Assembly (NCBI GenBank): GCA_033439295.1
Contig: JAVTLE010000001.1
Location: forward strand, 744,001 to 808,000
Source: Deuterostichococcus epilithicus
Lineage: Eukaryota > Chlorophyta > Trebouxiophyceae > Prasiolales > Stichococcaceae
Reading direction: 5' to 3'
Length of the DNA stretch: 64,000 nucleotides
In this document: in pieces, positions 38,140 through 50,172 of the stretch
Numbering within the stretch: position 1 is the first letter of the stretch
Layout of the letters: every line of letters begins with the position of its first letter
Notes under the pieces: model-generated
The model's database searches: none
What the model was told of the DNA's origin: nothing
Seen by the model: only the letters and a program-made list of their open reading frames with translations
Program-made: the position numbers and the translations under genes

Positions 38140-41100
38140 ATGAAACCTGTGCTGGACGAAAACAAGCCCATCGCTGTCGGCGACGGAGGCGAGAACGGAC
38201 TCGGTCGTCGTGGATCGGCGAACTTTCACAGCGACTCCGATGGCGAGCCGAGCACCTCGCTGCATCATGTCGGCATCAGTCTGCACGGCGACACGGTGAG
38301 CTATTGCGGGCCCTCTGCAGCTGTCGACCTAGGGGCTGCACCTCGCTCATACGACCCGTCCCGTGTGCGGCCTGAACGGCGCCGGTTGCTGTGCCGGTTC
38401 TTCAGAATGCTTCACATGCAGCTTGATTCTGGTGACGTGTCTCAGGCTTGGCGTTCTTGGAAGCCAAACCGGAGCGGTGCCGGATGTCTTGCTGGATGTT
38501 TGACTGTGAAAATCACATACTCACACTCCTGCCTTGCTCGACGGCTGCCGGCGTATGGTCGCTGTGCTGCGGGCTTTGACTGTGTGCGGCACCATGCCAA
38601 CGACGTAAGAAGGGGGCGGCAGCTCCGAACACTTGCCAGGTCATCGGCCTTGTTGCAGGCCCGACCTGCGGCCTGCCAGCCAGAGCAATGCTGGAATGAC
38701 CTTGATGTTGGCTTGCACATGTTTTGTGCAGGCGGCGCGGAGGCGAGCCGTCACAGAGCTGCTGTTCTTTGCCAGCGTGGGCGATCTGCGGCGGTGTCAG
38801 CGCATTGTGCGCCTGTGGAACTTGAAGGTCCGGTCGCGCCCCATACGTACTGCTATGACCCTTGTCTGCACCGTGATCGGGCCTCGCTGTTCTCTGGCAA
38901 GGTCTCATTAGCCGCTGTGCTCCGGTGACACGCGGCATGTGTTGTGTCTTTTGCAGGTTGCGGACCCCACCTGCTGCGACTACGACAGGCGGACACCACT
39001 GTGAGTTCCTCTGAACCTGTGAACACCGGCTAGTACCGTGCAACGTTTCCGCACGCATGCTCGTATCGCACTCCGCACACTCTGGATGCGCGCCAAGTCT
39101 CGACCTGCCCCCTTCATGCAGCCATCTGGCAACCAGCGAGGGCTCGTGGAGCGTGGCGGAATGGCTTCTAGCGAACGGCGCGGACATCAACGCGCTGGAC
39201 CGCTTCAAGCGGACGCCGCTCGAGGTGCGACCTGCAGCTGGCACTGTGGCCGGTCTCGTGGACTCTGTTTTTGCGCTCAGCGCCGCGGGCGCCTCGATGC
39301 TGTGCTCGCTCTGCACACCTCGTGAGGCTGTCGAGCAGCGGTCTTGCCGTGTGGAGAACCGCAGGACACTGGGGCCCGCTGCGGTAGACTGGCGGAATGT
39401 TGCCGGCACGCGGAAGGGCGGGGCTCGGCGACGAAAGTCCCCGGCAACTGGCGCCCAGGCACAGGGAGGTGTGGGTGCCCAGGAGCCCACATGGGCGCTG
39501 TGTCCGGAACAAAGGTACAAGATTGAACTTGTCTGCTGCAGGACGCGGTGAGGGGGGACTTCAACGATCTTGCGAAGCTGCTGATCGACCACGGTGCGCA
39601 GATATGGGCCGACGGCAAGGTGCGCCGCGGCATTGGCAGTCGTAGTGCCTGCAGCTGAGGTTGCTTCCGCCTGATCGCGGCAGCGCGAAAGTGGCAGATG
39701 CACACCCCCTGGGCGCCCAGCTGCTCCGAGCTGTGCATTCTGCACTGTGCAGTCTGCAGGTAGAGGGCTGTGCGCTGCCCGCAAGAAGCTCAGTGATTGT
39801 CGCAGTGGTCTGAAGATGCAACATGAGCCAATGAGGCCTGAGCGCCCTGCACCTGCCGCCAGCCGGTCGGGACACCATCCCCTAGTCTGTGTAGCAGGTC
39901 TGATGAAAGGCTTGCCGCTGGGAGGGAGGTCTGTGATAGCCATGGTTGCAGGCGCTCCCTGCCAGAGGGCTTGCCGTCAGAGAGCGTTTCGTTGTGTCCC
40001 ATGCAGCTGGTGCCGCTGGAGAAGTCGCCGCTGGCGGGAGCGGGCATGAACATCCCGGCGCGGCCCTTTGAGCTGGACCCGGACTGGGAGATTGACCCGG
40101 AGGCGCTCCACATCGGGGAGAAGATCGGTGCGCTGCCGCGGTGTCGCCTGCCCTGTCGCGGGCCTCGTGAGGTGCTGGCCGCCGCCATGCGCTGCTACGG
40201 CGCTGCCTGGGAGTGGAGCCCCACACCTGCGGAGGCTGTGCCCCCCTGCCTCAGAAGGCGTCCATGTCGGTCGCTGCGGGCGCGTGCACACCTGCGCAGC
40301 TGCAGGACAACACCTCTCAGCTTTCTGGAGTGGCCCCAGGCACTCGGCCCCAGGAACCCATGGGCCCGCCACCTGCAGGTGAGGGCGAGTTTGGCGTGGT
40401 GCACAAGGCCACCTGGTACGGCACTGTGGTCGCAGCCAAGATCCTCAAAAACACCTCGGAGATCGCGTTGGGCGACTTCCGTGCGGAGATCGAGGTCCTC
40501 CGGAAGGTGAGAGCCGCATCTTCGTCGGAGCCGCACCTTCGTTTGGGCTGGCGTTTGGGATCCGAACGCCGCTTGGTGGCAGCGCACGAATCGCAAGCTG
40601 CACCAGCCCAATGCCGGTGGCGCCACCTGCCGTCGCCTGGAGCTTGCAGCTTGCAGCTCCCCCAAGTGCTTGCAGCTCGAGTGTTTGCTGCTGAAGTGCA
40701 TCCAGGCTCGCTGGCACATGGGTGTGTGCCCTGCATGCCCTGCCGGCTTGTGTGGGTAGCCACTGTGCACTGCATACGCTACAGCATGCTCATGTGCCAG
40801 GGAACCGAAGGCAAATTGCCCTGCCGCCAGGCGCACCATCCGATTCCCTTCGCGATGTTTCCAAACAGGTGCACCACCCAAATGCGGTGCAGTTCCTGGG
40901 CGCCTGCACCAAGCAGGAGCCGTACATCCTCATCACGGAGCTCATGAGTGGCGGCTCCATGGCTGACAGCTTCCGCATGATGAAGGTGCGTCGTCCAGGC
41001 TGGCTTCCGTGATACGCGGTTCTGCATGAGCTGCGCAACGGCCGACGCAGGGAGGGTGCACAAGTGGCAGGGAGGTTCGTGTACAGAAGCTATGCGTTGC

Positions 41101-43098
41101 CAAAGGAGCATGTCAGGGCTCGCCTGGTCAAGGGTTGAGGGCCGGCGGCCGCTGGGCACGGCTGGTGATTTTCCGACACGGGGCCTGAAGTCTACTGCCT
41201 CTGGGCGCTGCGGCATCTGCGCAGGCGGCAAACGGCGGCTGGGAGGGCATTTTTCCGGCGCCAGGGTATCTTGGGGGCCCTGAGCAGCGCGATGGGCCGC
41301 AGGTGTTCCGCCGTTCCCCGATAGAGAAGCGCCGCCCCCGCTGGCTGCGGAGCCTGCCCTCGTCGTGCAGCCGTGCTAGATTGGTGCAGTGCGGAGAAAT
41401 AACGGCAGCTGCCATAACAGCAGCACGCTGGGATCGTCCCGAGCACAGCACCATGCGCCTGTGCCCGCAGGGCACCGGGGGCCACACTCGGGACTGCCGC
41501 ATCTGTGCGCCCGGCCCACGCCTGCGCACCGTTCATCCATCAGCCGTCCCACCAGCCACCGAGCCATGGCGAACTCCACCGGCCTGGAAGCTGGTGTGAT
41601 TGTTTTTAGCATTGCGGGCACAGGTGATGAGCCTGCGGCGGGCGGTGGAGCTTGCGCTCGACGCGGCGCGCGGCCTGGCTTACATGCACAACCGCAAGCC
41701 GGCGCCCATCGTGCACCGCGACCTGAAGCCGGCCAACCTCATGATCTCGGGCGCCATGACGCAGGTGGGCCTGCCAGCCTGTACACTGCCGGCAGGCGCC
41801 AGGTAGTGTGTGAGGCGCAACCAGGCAGGGCACCATCTAGTTGATGCCCTGCACATACCCGCCGCAGCCACATCCAGGACAGTGACTCGCTGGTGCGCCA
41901 GACGGGAGGCTGTCGGACTCAGTCTCTCCAACTCGCCGCTGCCCATGTGCACAGACCTTGAGCTCGTGCTCCGGCGCTGTGCTGCACAGCAAGGGGAATA
42001 AAGGCCTTGACTTCCCTTGATGCGCAGGACCGGGACTCGCTGGTATACCAGACGGGGACCATGAAGCTGGCTGACTTCGGGCTGTCCAAGTCGCTGCCCA
42101 TGAACAAGCACGCGGGTTTCGACCTGGAGTCCAAGTTCAAGCTGACGGGCGAAACGGGGAGCTACCGCTACATGGCCCCCGAGGTCTTTCGCCACGAGCC
42201 CTATAACTTTAAGGTGCGCCGCTGCACCCGCCACAGCCGCCGCTGCGCGCCTACGGCCCGGAGCGGGGCCCCTGCCGCGCTTAGCGCAAGAGCTGCATCA
42301 CCGGCCTCCCTCGGGCCGGTCGTGGAGCCGCTGCCGAAATTGCCCCGCACGGACACCCGGCTGAGCTGGGGCGCCTTGCCCATGTGCCGCCTCGCGTGCG
42401 CCTGAACCCTCTCACACCCCGCGAACGTGTGTTGATGCTTCTGTTCCGCCCGTGCAGGTGGACGTCTACAGCTTCAGCATGATCCTGTACCAGCTGTTCG
42501 AGCACCAGCCGCCGTTCGCGGGCACGGACCCGGTGGAGGCGGCTCGACAGGCTGCGCTCTATGAGTACCGCCCGCCCCTCAGCCAGCTCAAGGGCCGCAT
42601 GGAGCCATTCCCGGTGCGGCCGCCCTCAGCACATGCTGCTGCCCGCCCCAGCTCGCAGCGTCAGGACGCAGAGCGAGGTCGGCTGAATTTAGTGTGCGCG
42701 CCGCTCGGCCGGCTACTTGGCAGCTCGCAACCGCCGGATGTTGTTTGGCGGCCGCGTCTCACTGCCTCCTCCAGTTCCTGCCAGGGCTGTCACTACCTGC
42801 ATGGCACACCCCTGTGGGGCCTCCCCTGACGCCCGCGCTCCATGCCGCCGTGCAGACGCTCAAGACCCTCATCGAAAATTGCTGGCACCCCAACCCGGAG
42901 AAGCGGCCCAACTTCGTGGTCATCGTGGACGAGCTGACGAAGCTGCTGGGCACGATGCCGCGGAAGGGCAAGGCGGGGCCCACCGGACCCTCCGCAAAGA
43001 CCATCGGCGCCGGTGCGGGCGTCCCGCGCAGCGGCGGCGACGACGATGGCGATGTCGGGCGTGGCGGCGGTGGCGGCGGCTGCTGCAGCATCTCGTGA
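38140..43098 (+). CDS. Ankyrin-repeat protein kinase, ILK/Raf-like (TKL group), 522 aa
   Basis: Twelve exons in phase: 38140-38295, 38732-38827, 38957-39000, 39122-39224, 39542-39619, 40007-40127, 40379-40506, 40869-40985, 41624-41764, 42028-42213, 42458-42613, 42856-43098 (1569 nt). Ankyrin repeats occupy about 55-160 (DRRTPLHLATSEG, ANGADINALDRFKRTPLE, LAKLLIDHGAQIW). Kinase motifs follow: glycine loop GEGEFG (200-205), VAAKILK with K220, HRDLKPANLM (H312-D314), DFGLSK (D344), GSYRYMAPEV, DVYSFSMILYQL and the ENCWHPNPEKRPNF ending. All catalytic residues are present, so it should be active on Ser/Thr. Plant relatives (ILK/VIK kinases) act in stress and hormone signalling. The C-terminus is Gly-rich and ends CCSIS, a CaaX-like box with a neighbouring Cys. 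Intron 9 contains a decayed copy of the start of exon 10. Confidence 0.94.
41878..42065 (+). repeat. 150-bp tandem duplication of the DFG-exon start, ankyrin-kinase
   Basis: ccag|gacagtgactcgctggtgcgccagacgggagg at 41878 matches gcag|gaccgggactcgctggtataccagacgggga at 42028, the functional exon start. Similarity continues through tctccaactcgccgctgcccatg against tgtccaagtcgctgcccatg. The upstream copy keeps an AG but not the reading frame, and lies entirely in the intron. Confidence 0.82.
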
Positions 43099-44648
43099 GG
43101 CGTGGCCTGGCGAACCTGGGGCGCCGGCGCAAGGAGTTGCATCGGGGCTGAGCGGCTGACCTCGGCCCACTGCCGGCGGCACCGGATATGACGATATCCC
43201 ATGCCGAGGCCGGATCAGCCGTCCATCTGCTGCTGGGCCCTGAGACCCAGCGGCAGAAACATTCTGGCAACTGCGGGCGGCAGCAATGCACTTGATTGCT
43301 GTCAGGTCTGTACATATCGCTACAAGGGTCATCAACAGCGAGCACATATCAGGCGTGTCGAAAACAGGGGTTTGGGAGTCGAGATGGCTGACTGCATATC
43401 GAAGTATCTACGAGAGTTTTTCCGTGAATCTACTGTGCATAGGCGTGCCAGATGCTGAGGTGGGCGGCGATGCAAAGCCAATGCATAAGTTATCTAGTGT
43501 ACAGGTAGATGATCCAGTGTGAGCGTTTTTCTGGAGCTGGGGGTGAGTTGCTGCATTATTGGCTTGCTGTGGGCGTGTTTCAAGGGCCAGGTGTCTGGCC
43601 TGCAGTAGAAATCACGTCAGGAAGCATGCCACTTCACAGTGCGCAATGCGCAGGTGCGCGCACAGCAGAAACAGACATCTACAGCTGATCAGCAGCATGC
43701 GCCCTGGGAAAGAGCCTGGCCAAAATCTTCCCGGTGGACGCCCTGCACAGTCATGCACGCTAACATTGTCACCGAATTCTGTTGCAGGGCCGTGTCAAGG
43801 CTGCCCTGATGAAGGAGACTGCAGAGCTCTTTGCTGATCCAATATTCTAGGCAGCCGAGCTACTGCGACCAGGTTGCAAGAGTGTCCGCCAGTGATGCCG
43901 CTGTGGCTTCCTGGCTATCTTACATTGGAGCGAGGCCGCCGTCAAAGCGTGAAGCGGGCAGCACTGGAAGCTGCGGCGGCTTCGGCGAAGCCACTGCTGC
44001 TGGCGCGCGCTTCCCTGACCCACCGAACTGCGACCCCGGCCGCAGCGCTGGGGCCTTGGACCAGGCCCAGATGGCAACGCGCCGTGCCTGCGCCCACACC
44101 TTGCACAGCAGCACCTGCGTCCAGCCCGGCAGAGTGTCAAAAGCTGAACTTTGATACGAAGCATCAACGGTGGATGCATAACTGGCATTAAGCAGGTGCA
44201 GGTGCGCCATGCTGGACACTGCGGTCCCCATTTCCGTGTGCTTCCAAGTGCTGCGACCCCAACACAGGCTACCGGCCCTTGCCCCGATGATGCACACCGG
44301 CTGCCCGAAACCCCCCACCTTGGGATTCAGCGGCTGCAGCGTCGGCAGCAGCCGCCGCGACACCGTGGCGAGCCGGCTCTGCGTAACTGAGTGCACAACG
44401 GCTCGCTGCAGCGCCACGCTACGTTGCCGCATGAGCGCGATGTGCGCCGGGGCGCCCTTGCCGCCGCGCGAGGCGCCGCTGGCAGCGCTGTTGTCGTGCT
44501 GCCCCCACATGTGCAGCCGCGGCATCGGCGGCAGCGACGGCAGGTGCGGCGCCGGCAGTCGCACATGCGCCACCGCCGCGCCACCGCGCTTCACCCCTCC
44601 CCACGCTGAGGCAGCCCACCGCCTGTCGCAAGCCAACTCATTGTTCGC
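43099..44648. other. Convergent intergenic region, about 1.5 kb
   Basis: Lies between the stop of the ankyrin-kinase and the proposed stop of the Sec14-like gene. A GC-rich minus-strand open stretch at 44419-44636 could be a further 3' exon of the Sec14-like gene, but I cannot support it with motifs. Nothing else was recognised. Confidence 0.4.
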
Positions 44649-47600
44649 TCACAAACAACTCGAATCTGACATGAGCGGGAAGCTAAGAGCTGTGCAGCAC
44701 TGCCGATAGGCACCCTGCATGTTGCGACAGCACAGCAGGCGTGTGAGGGGACCACCGAGCGGATGCCGCTTTGCCCGTCGTCCATCAGGAAGCTTGACCG
44801 TGCGAGGGTACGAGGCGCACCCAGTGGCGTTGCGGGCGGCTGTGAGGCGGCCCTCGTCCGCCGGCGCCGGCCGCTGAGTCAGGCTGCGCCGCCGTGAACT
44901 CTGTCGCTCCGCGCCGCCAGCGAGCCGCGCCGCCACTGCTGCCGCCGCCGGCACCAGCTCCGCCTGCCCGCCATACTGCCGCGGCAGCACCTGCAGGTTT
45001 TTGGGGGCCCAGACATTCAAATGGGTGGAATACTGCTTCCACGCCTCGTTCGCCTGTCATGGACTGGTAGCTGCAAAAACAGCTCGGTTGCAGCAGAAAC
45101 AGGCACATAGGCGACCGGCGGAGGCTTGCAGGGATGACAAGACCGCTGCTGTGCTCAGATGCAAGACGGCACTGCCGGAAGGCACAGGCGACACAGCAAA
45201 CCTGACCCACACCAGCGGATTCTGAAAGGAGGCTCGAAGCTCGTACCTCGGGCGGGATGGCGGCGGCCAGCCGCGCCGCCCGCTCAGCGCCACTGAGGAA
45301 AACGATCTTGTCGCGCGTGGCGGGCTCGATGAAGGGCGACACGATGCGCCACAGGCCCCAGAAGATGAAGGGGGCGTTCAGGAACCACAGCTGCGACAGG
45401 CGCTCCGGGAAATGGCCCTGTGGCGCAGCAGGTATGGGTTTGAAGCACAAAGCATGCCTGCTTTGGACGATGAGCCCCAGGCCCAGGGCGCTGGATCACT
45501 TGCGGTTCCGGGTGTTGGGAAAGCAGGACGGCAGCACGCACCAGCAGCCCTCAGGCGCACAGCCACTGGGCTGCGGCCCAGCCACTGGGCTGCGGCCAGT
45601 ATCTGGCGCCGCTTGCATCATGCACCGTGTCATGATGTGTTCGACAGACGTGGTTGGCATCAGAGGCGGCAGGCGGCAGTCTCGGGGAGGATGTCACTCT
45701 TGACACATCGCCGAGGATTGCTCACGGTCTTTGACCCACCTGCAGCAGCTCGAAGATGCCGCGCAGTGCCTTCACGTCCAGGTTGTTCATCCGCAGCCCT
45801 GCCAAAGGACGCAAGCACGAGGGTTCAGACACGATGCTGTGCCACTGTTTCTGTCCAGAGTCTGCGACATGCTGTTGCCACTGTTTCTTCCCAGAGTCTG
45901 CGACACGCTGCAACATGAACAACATGGCCTATGCGCCTGACATAGAGTGTACAGTGCCCAGTGACGGCCGGCGGCGAGCACTGAATGCATGCCGCACACA
46001 CGGCCTGTGACAGGCAGAGGCCCTGCTCGACAGGTGCTGGCGTGGTTGTAACGGCAGCACAGTGCCGCGCAGGGTGGCAAATCCTCCCGTTGCACAACGA
46101 CACCTGCGGCACGGTGGTTGCGATCGTGTGATCAGCGCACCCGAAAGGTCGAACAGGCACAGGAATTTGCCGAGCGGATTGCGGGCGGCGTCGCACGCCA
46201 TCGCCGCCGCGTTGTCGAGCGCATACACGATCAAGCGGTTGGTTTCTTCCAATCGCCGCGCGCCCATGTCGTGCCGCGCCGCCATCACGATCATCACTGG
46301 CCGCCCCTGCAGCATCAAATGTGGTGCAGGAAGTGTCAAAGGCGGGCGCAGATGTCACGATCAGCGCAGGCGCATGGTGCAGGGGCCTGACGGCAGTCGC
46401 CCCGTTGGGCATTAAGGTGGCTGTGCGACAGGGCGCTGTGGCTTCACGCCATCGGAAACATGTCCTACGAAGATACGGTGCAGCACGCTTGTGATCCGGT
46501 CCAGTGCCTTGCGCCTTTGCTTGCGGGCAGCGGCCAGCGTCCGCGTAGGCATATGCATTCGCTTTGTGCATTTGGGGCCCCCGGCTGCCCGGAGCGGACG
46601 CGAAGCATCGCCCAGATGCAAGCGACGATGGTCACAAGAGGGGCCCAAAGCTGCCTGCACAAGACAGCTGCTCAGGCTTTCTGCACACCTCGTTGTCGCA
46701 GCCCTGCAGGAAGACCTTGTTCACCGCCAGTTCGTTGGCAATCTCGTCCTGCGGACGAACCAGCAAACGTGTCGGCGCCCTGGTCAGGGATGCTTGGCGC
46801 ATGCGGGCCCCCTGCATGATGCGAAGACGGCGATTGGAGGCAGGCGAGTTCGATTTCAGGACGCTAACCTCGTTGATGCGACCGTTCGGGATGTAGTTGT
46901 AGCGCCATCGGGCATGCTCGCGCAGCCCTGCCTCAGCCTCGTCCACGTCATGGTTGCGCGCGGCCAGCCACCTGCGGCCACATGGTGGGGCACGAGTCAA
47001 GCAGGTGGCAGCCAGCGTCTGCAGCAGACGAGCCTGCGGTCCTGTCGTGCATCGGCACTCGAGGTGCTGGCTTGCCTGCAGCAGACACTACCACTTCGAC
47101 AGCAGGTCACTCGTGTGAAGTCAAGAAACCCCCACCTGAGCAGACAGGCCTCGTCCATTTCCTCGCCGCTCTGCTGCAGGAGGTCCTCGACAGCCAGGCC
47201 GGCTGCTGAGCTGTCGGCGGCTGGGGCAACGAGGGCCGAGCCGTCAAGGCTGCTGCCATCCTCCAAGCGGCATGCGGCGCCGCCATTCTCAGGCTCCCGC
47301 AGCCGCTGCCGCAGCGTCGCCACCGTCTGGTCCACCGTGCCGAGCGATGCGGCGTCCGAAGGCGCTCGGCTGATTCCGCCGGAGCCGGAGCCGGCGCTGC
47401 TGCTGAGGGAGGTTCGGCGCCGCCGGCGCGCCGCGGCGCTTGAGCGGAAGCTGCCGCCTGCAGGTCCGCCAGGGCACGTGTTTTGCAATGCCACTAGTGT
47501 CAGGTGGATTGAATGGATTGAAGACCACTTGTGAGGTTCTGGCGCTGTGTTGTGTGCAGCACTGTGAGCACAGTATGCATCAGAAACTGGGTTGTGACAC

Positions 47601-48019
47601 GGAGTGCAAGAGCGCCCACCATCTCTGCCGCCGACGAGCTGGAGCGTCGGCAGCTCCACCTTCAGCTTCACGCCCAGGAGCTGCGCCGTCAGCGAGACGT
47701 GCACCCCGCCAACTGCCAGCGGCTGCACTGCCGCCCGGATGCCAGGCCTGACAACAACATGCAATGAGCTTCAGCCACGGCCAGGGGCAGGTCAATCATT
47801 AGAAGGTGGAACGAATGTAGTGTGGAGGGCCGAAGGGCCTCGGCGGCATCTATACAAGGCCAGCAGCTTGGGTGGGGTGTCCCCCAGTGCTGACGTGCAG
47901 TCCTGACAGCAGGCGGACGAGAACGCAGCATGCGAAAACAGCGCATTTGCGGTCAAAGCCACGCACCTGCATAACGGGGTGACGCTGACGGAATGCCTGC
48001 CCTCTCCGTCGATGTTCAT
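44649..48019 (-). CDS. Sec14/CRAL-TRIO lipid-binding protein (about 467 aa)
   Basis: Exons in phase: 48019-47967, 47747-47620, 47457-47136, 46971-46869, 46748-46689, 46306-46141, 45798-45740, 45417-45247, 44990-44649 (end of last exon uncertain). CRAL-TRIO N region: MDEACLLRWLAARNHDVDEAE and AGLREHARWRY. Lipid-binding core: GCDNEGRPVMIVMAARHDM, KFLCLFDLSGLRMNN, FPERLSQLWFLNAPFIFWGLW, IVSPFIEPATRDKIVFL and the hallmark LPRQYGGQAELV. Such proteins exchange phosphatidylinositol and other lipids between membranes and signal through phosphoinositides. About 55 residues with a beta-like pattern (VHVSLTAQLLGVKLKVELP) and a Ser/Arg-rich linker precede the domain; I do not recognise them, and a further 5' exon is possible. 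The protein after LAGGAERQSS is low complexity. Two introns hold short tandem repeats. Confidence 0.85.
45560..45599. repeat. 19-20 bp tandem repeat in a Sec14-gene intron
   Basis: cagccactgggctgcggcc occurs twice head-to-tail inside the intron between 45417 and 45740. Confidence 0.85.
45831..45911. repeat. 36-bp tandem repeat in a Sec14-gene intron
   Basis: Two and a quarter copies of a unit containing ccactgtttct..ccagagtctgcgaca. It is intronic, just upstream of the exon starting at 45798 on the minus strand, so it sits in the region of the 3' splice site. Confidence 0.85.
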
Positions 48020-49035
48020 TTCAGGTGGAGCATGCAGCAGAAATCAGTCCCGGTTGGTCTGCACCGGCAGCTCGCCCCGGTGTGTCCCCCAGCCGTGCGA
48101 GCGAGGACGTTAGTGCAGATCACTTCTGGAGGTTTGTGTCGATCTCGCTAAGCGCTACCGGAAGTCGTTGCCAGCTAGTTGTTCTATCCAGACCCAGCCA
48201 GATGCCGACCCCGAACTTGCGAATGCAGAGCGTACTCGGGGCTGCGCCCTTCGCCAATGGCTCAAGTGTGCAAACTATATGACATGCGCATGATTAGAAC
48301 GTGACATAGGAAGGGACTTACGGCCCACGCCTCACGGCTCACGGCAATGAAATCTGAGGTTCCCAGGAGTCCCTGCCACGTCGGAATTTTTGTTGGGGAT
48401 GCACGATAAAATCTACATGTGAGGGAAAGGGGGTAAGTTGTACATACTCTGGGTATGTCTGACAAGATGTCTAATGATGTTCCATGGCATGAAGAAGCTC
48501 TAATCCCAGCAGCCTTGGAAAGTGCACCAAAGCGCTGGCGGGCAGGGTATACTCAAGCGGGAATGGCATGAAGCTCAGACGAACTCACATGCTGACAGCA
48601 CCGCAACATATGGACAGGGAGTGCTGGCTGGTTTAGAAGCGTTGTACAGGCCGCTGTATTGCGGCAAAATAACGGGGGTGCTGCAAAGCTAGAGAGCGGG
48701 GTGAAAGATGGCGTGGTTATGCGCCCACGCATGAAAAGGACGCATGACAAGGAAATGCTCGCAACGCAGTTGGTGATCGCGCCACCAAAGAGGGTCGCTC
48801 GGCATGAGGTTTGTCGCATCACCATCAATTCAGTTTGGCGCCAGAGTGCCAGAAAAACTGTCTTCTCATCCGCCTGCCCGGCGAAAAGGCAGCCAGGCGC
48901 CGTCGCCTGCGTCCTGCGCCCACTCTGGCATGGAGGCGGCCTCTGCTTGTCCCAGGAGGGTGTCATCCGCCCAGCAGAAGAGGCTATTGGGCGTTGCCGC
49001 CTGCGAAGGCGCTCGGCAGACGCGACCACGACCGC
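48020..49035. other. Intergenic between Sec14-like and SnRK2 genes
   Basis: The 1016 bp hold the 5' flank of the Sec14-like gene and the 3' flank of the SnRK2 gene, both on the minus strand. No supported gene was seen; an extra 5' exon for the Sec14-like gene cannot be excluded. Confidence 0.45.
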
Positions 49036-50137
49036 TCACACCAGAGCTGCGTGCGGCCGCTGCTTGTCCATCTCCTCGTTGCACAGGTTGACCATGTCCA
49101 AGATTTCTTGTGTCGACTGCTCGCACGGCCCGCCGCTGCGTGCCGACAGTCCAGCTGGGTCAGCGTGGCAGTCGGGGAGTCGGATTGATGCCATGTGCAC
49201 GGGAACAGCAACGCTTTCAAGACGAGTGGGCACACCAGTGCGAGGTGGCTCCCACATGGACGACACGTTTGGCCAAGCCTCCTGAGCTGGACCGCCCAGG
49301 CTCTGTCCCTCTTTCGAGTGGGCGGAAGGCTCCAAGCCCTGACACGATGTGGAGCTGGCGCAACGCCAGTGCGGACTACGGCAGCGACCGGTGCAGGGAA
49401 TCACAGTTGCGACCCAGACGCCCACCTGACGTTGTCGGTGGCCTGCAGCCGTGCGTTCATCTCGTGCGTGCCGGCCGGCAGGTCCTTCAGAAACCAGGGG
49501 TGGTTCATGATGCCGGCGATGGAGATGCGCTTAGACGGCTCCGCCGTCAGCATCTGCTTCAGCAGGTCCCGACAGGCGACAGACACCTGCGGCATGTGCG
49601 CTGGCAGCTCAGATTGTGCGCAGCGGAATACATCGTCTGTGTCGTGTCCACCATTCGTGCTCCTTCAGCGCTTCCGCGCTGCCGGACTCCCCAGCCGCCA
49701 AGCCACACTGCAGCAAACGGGCGGCCTGTGGCCCGATGCCAACCAATGTGCACCAGCCTCGAGGGGATCTCATGCAAGACCAGACAGAGAAGCTTATCGA
49801 CAAGGAAAAATCCAATAACAAGCCAGAGAACGGTGTAAGACTTGGATTCACCCAGCCTTAGGTGCCACAGTCCATACCGCGGCCATCAGGCTCATAAGCA
49901 CTATCATCCGGTCCCCACCGGCCTACGAGAACTGTGTATTCACGTTTGCTGTTCGACTGTTCGTTGTGTCTCGAATCTCGGGACCAGTCCATGCAAAAAG
50001 CTCGTCGGTGAACATTGATAGTCAGCGAAGGGGGCTTTGACGAGGAAACGTCTGGCAAGTAGCCAGAGCACGGTGTCAGACTTGATGTTTACCTAGCCTT
50101 TGGTGGCCAGGGCAAGACTCGTGGGAGTGGCTGGAGG

Positions 50138-50172
<35 letters not shown>

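Noticed and set aside
38513-39943. 476-codon minus-strand open frame opposite the ankyrin exons
   Set aside because: Antisense shadow of GC-rich coding DNA; no domain, and the plus strand carries clear ankyrin repeats.
44419-44636. Candidate extra C-terminal exon of the Sec14-like gene
   Set aside because: Low-complexity Ala/Arg reading with no motif and an ambiguous phase; not enough to annotate.
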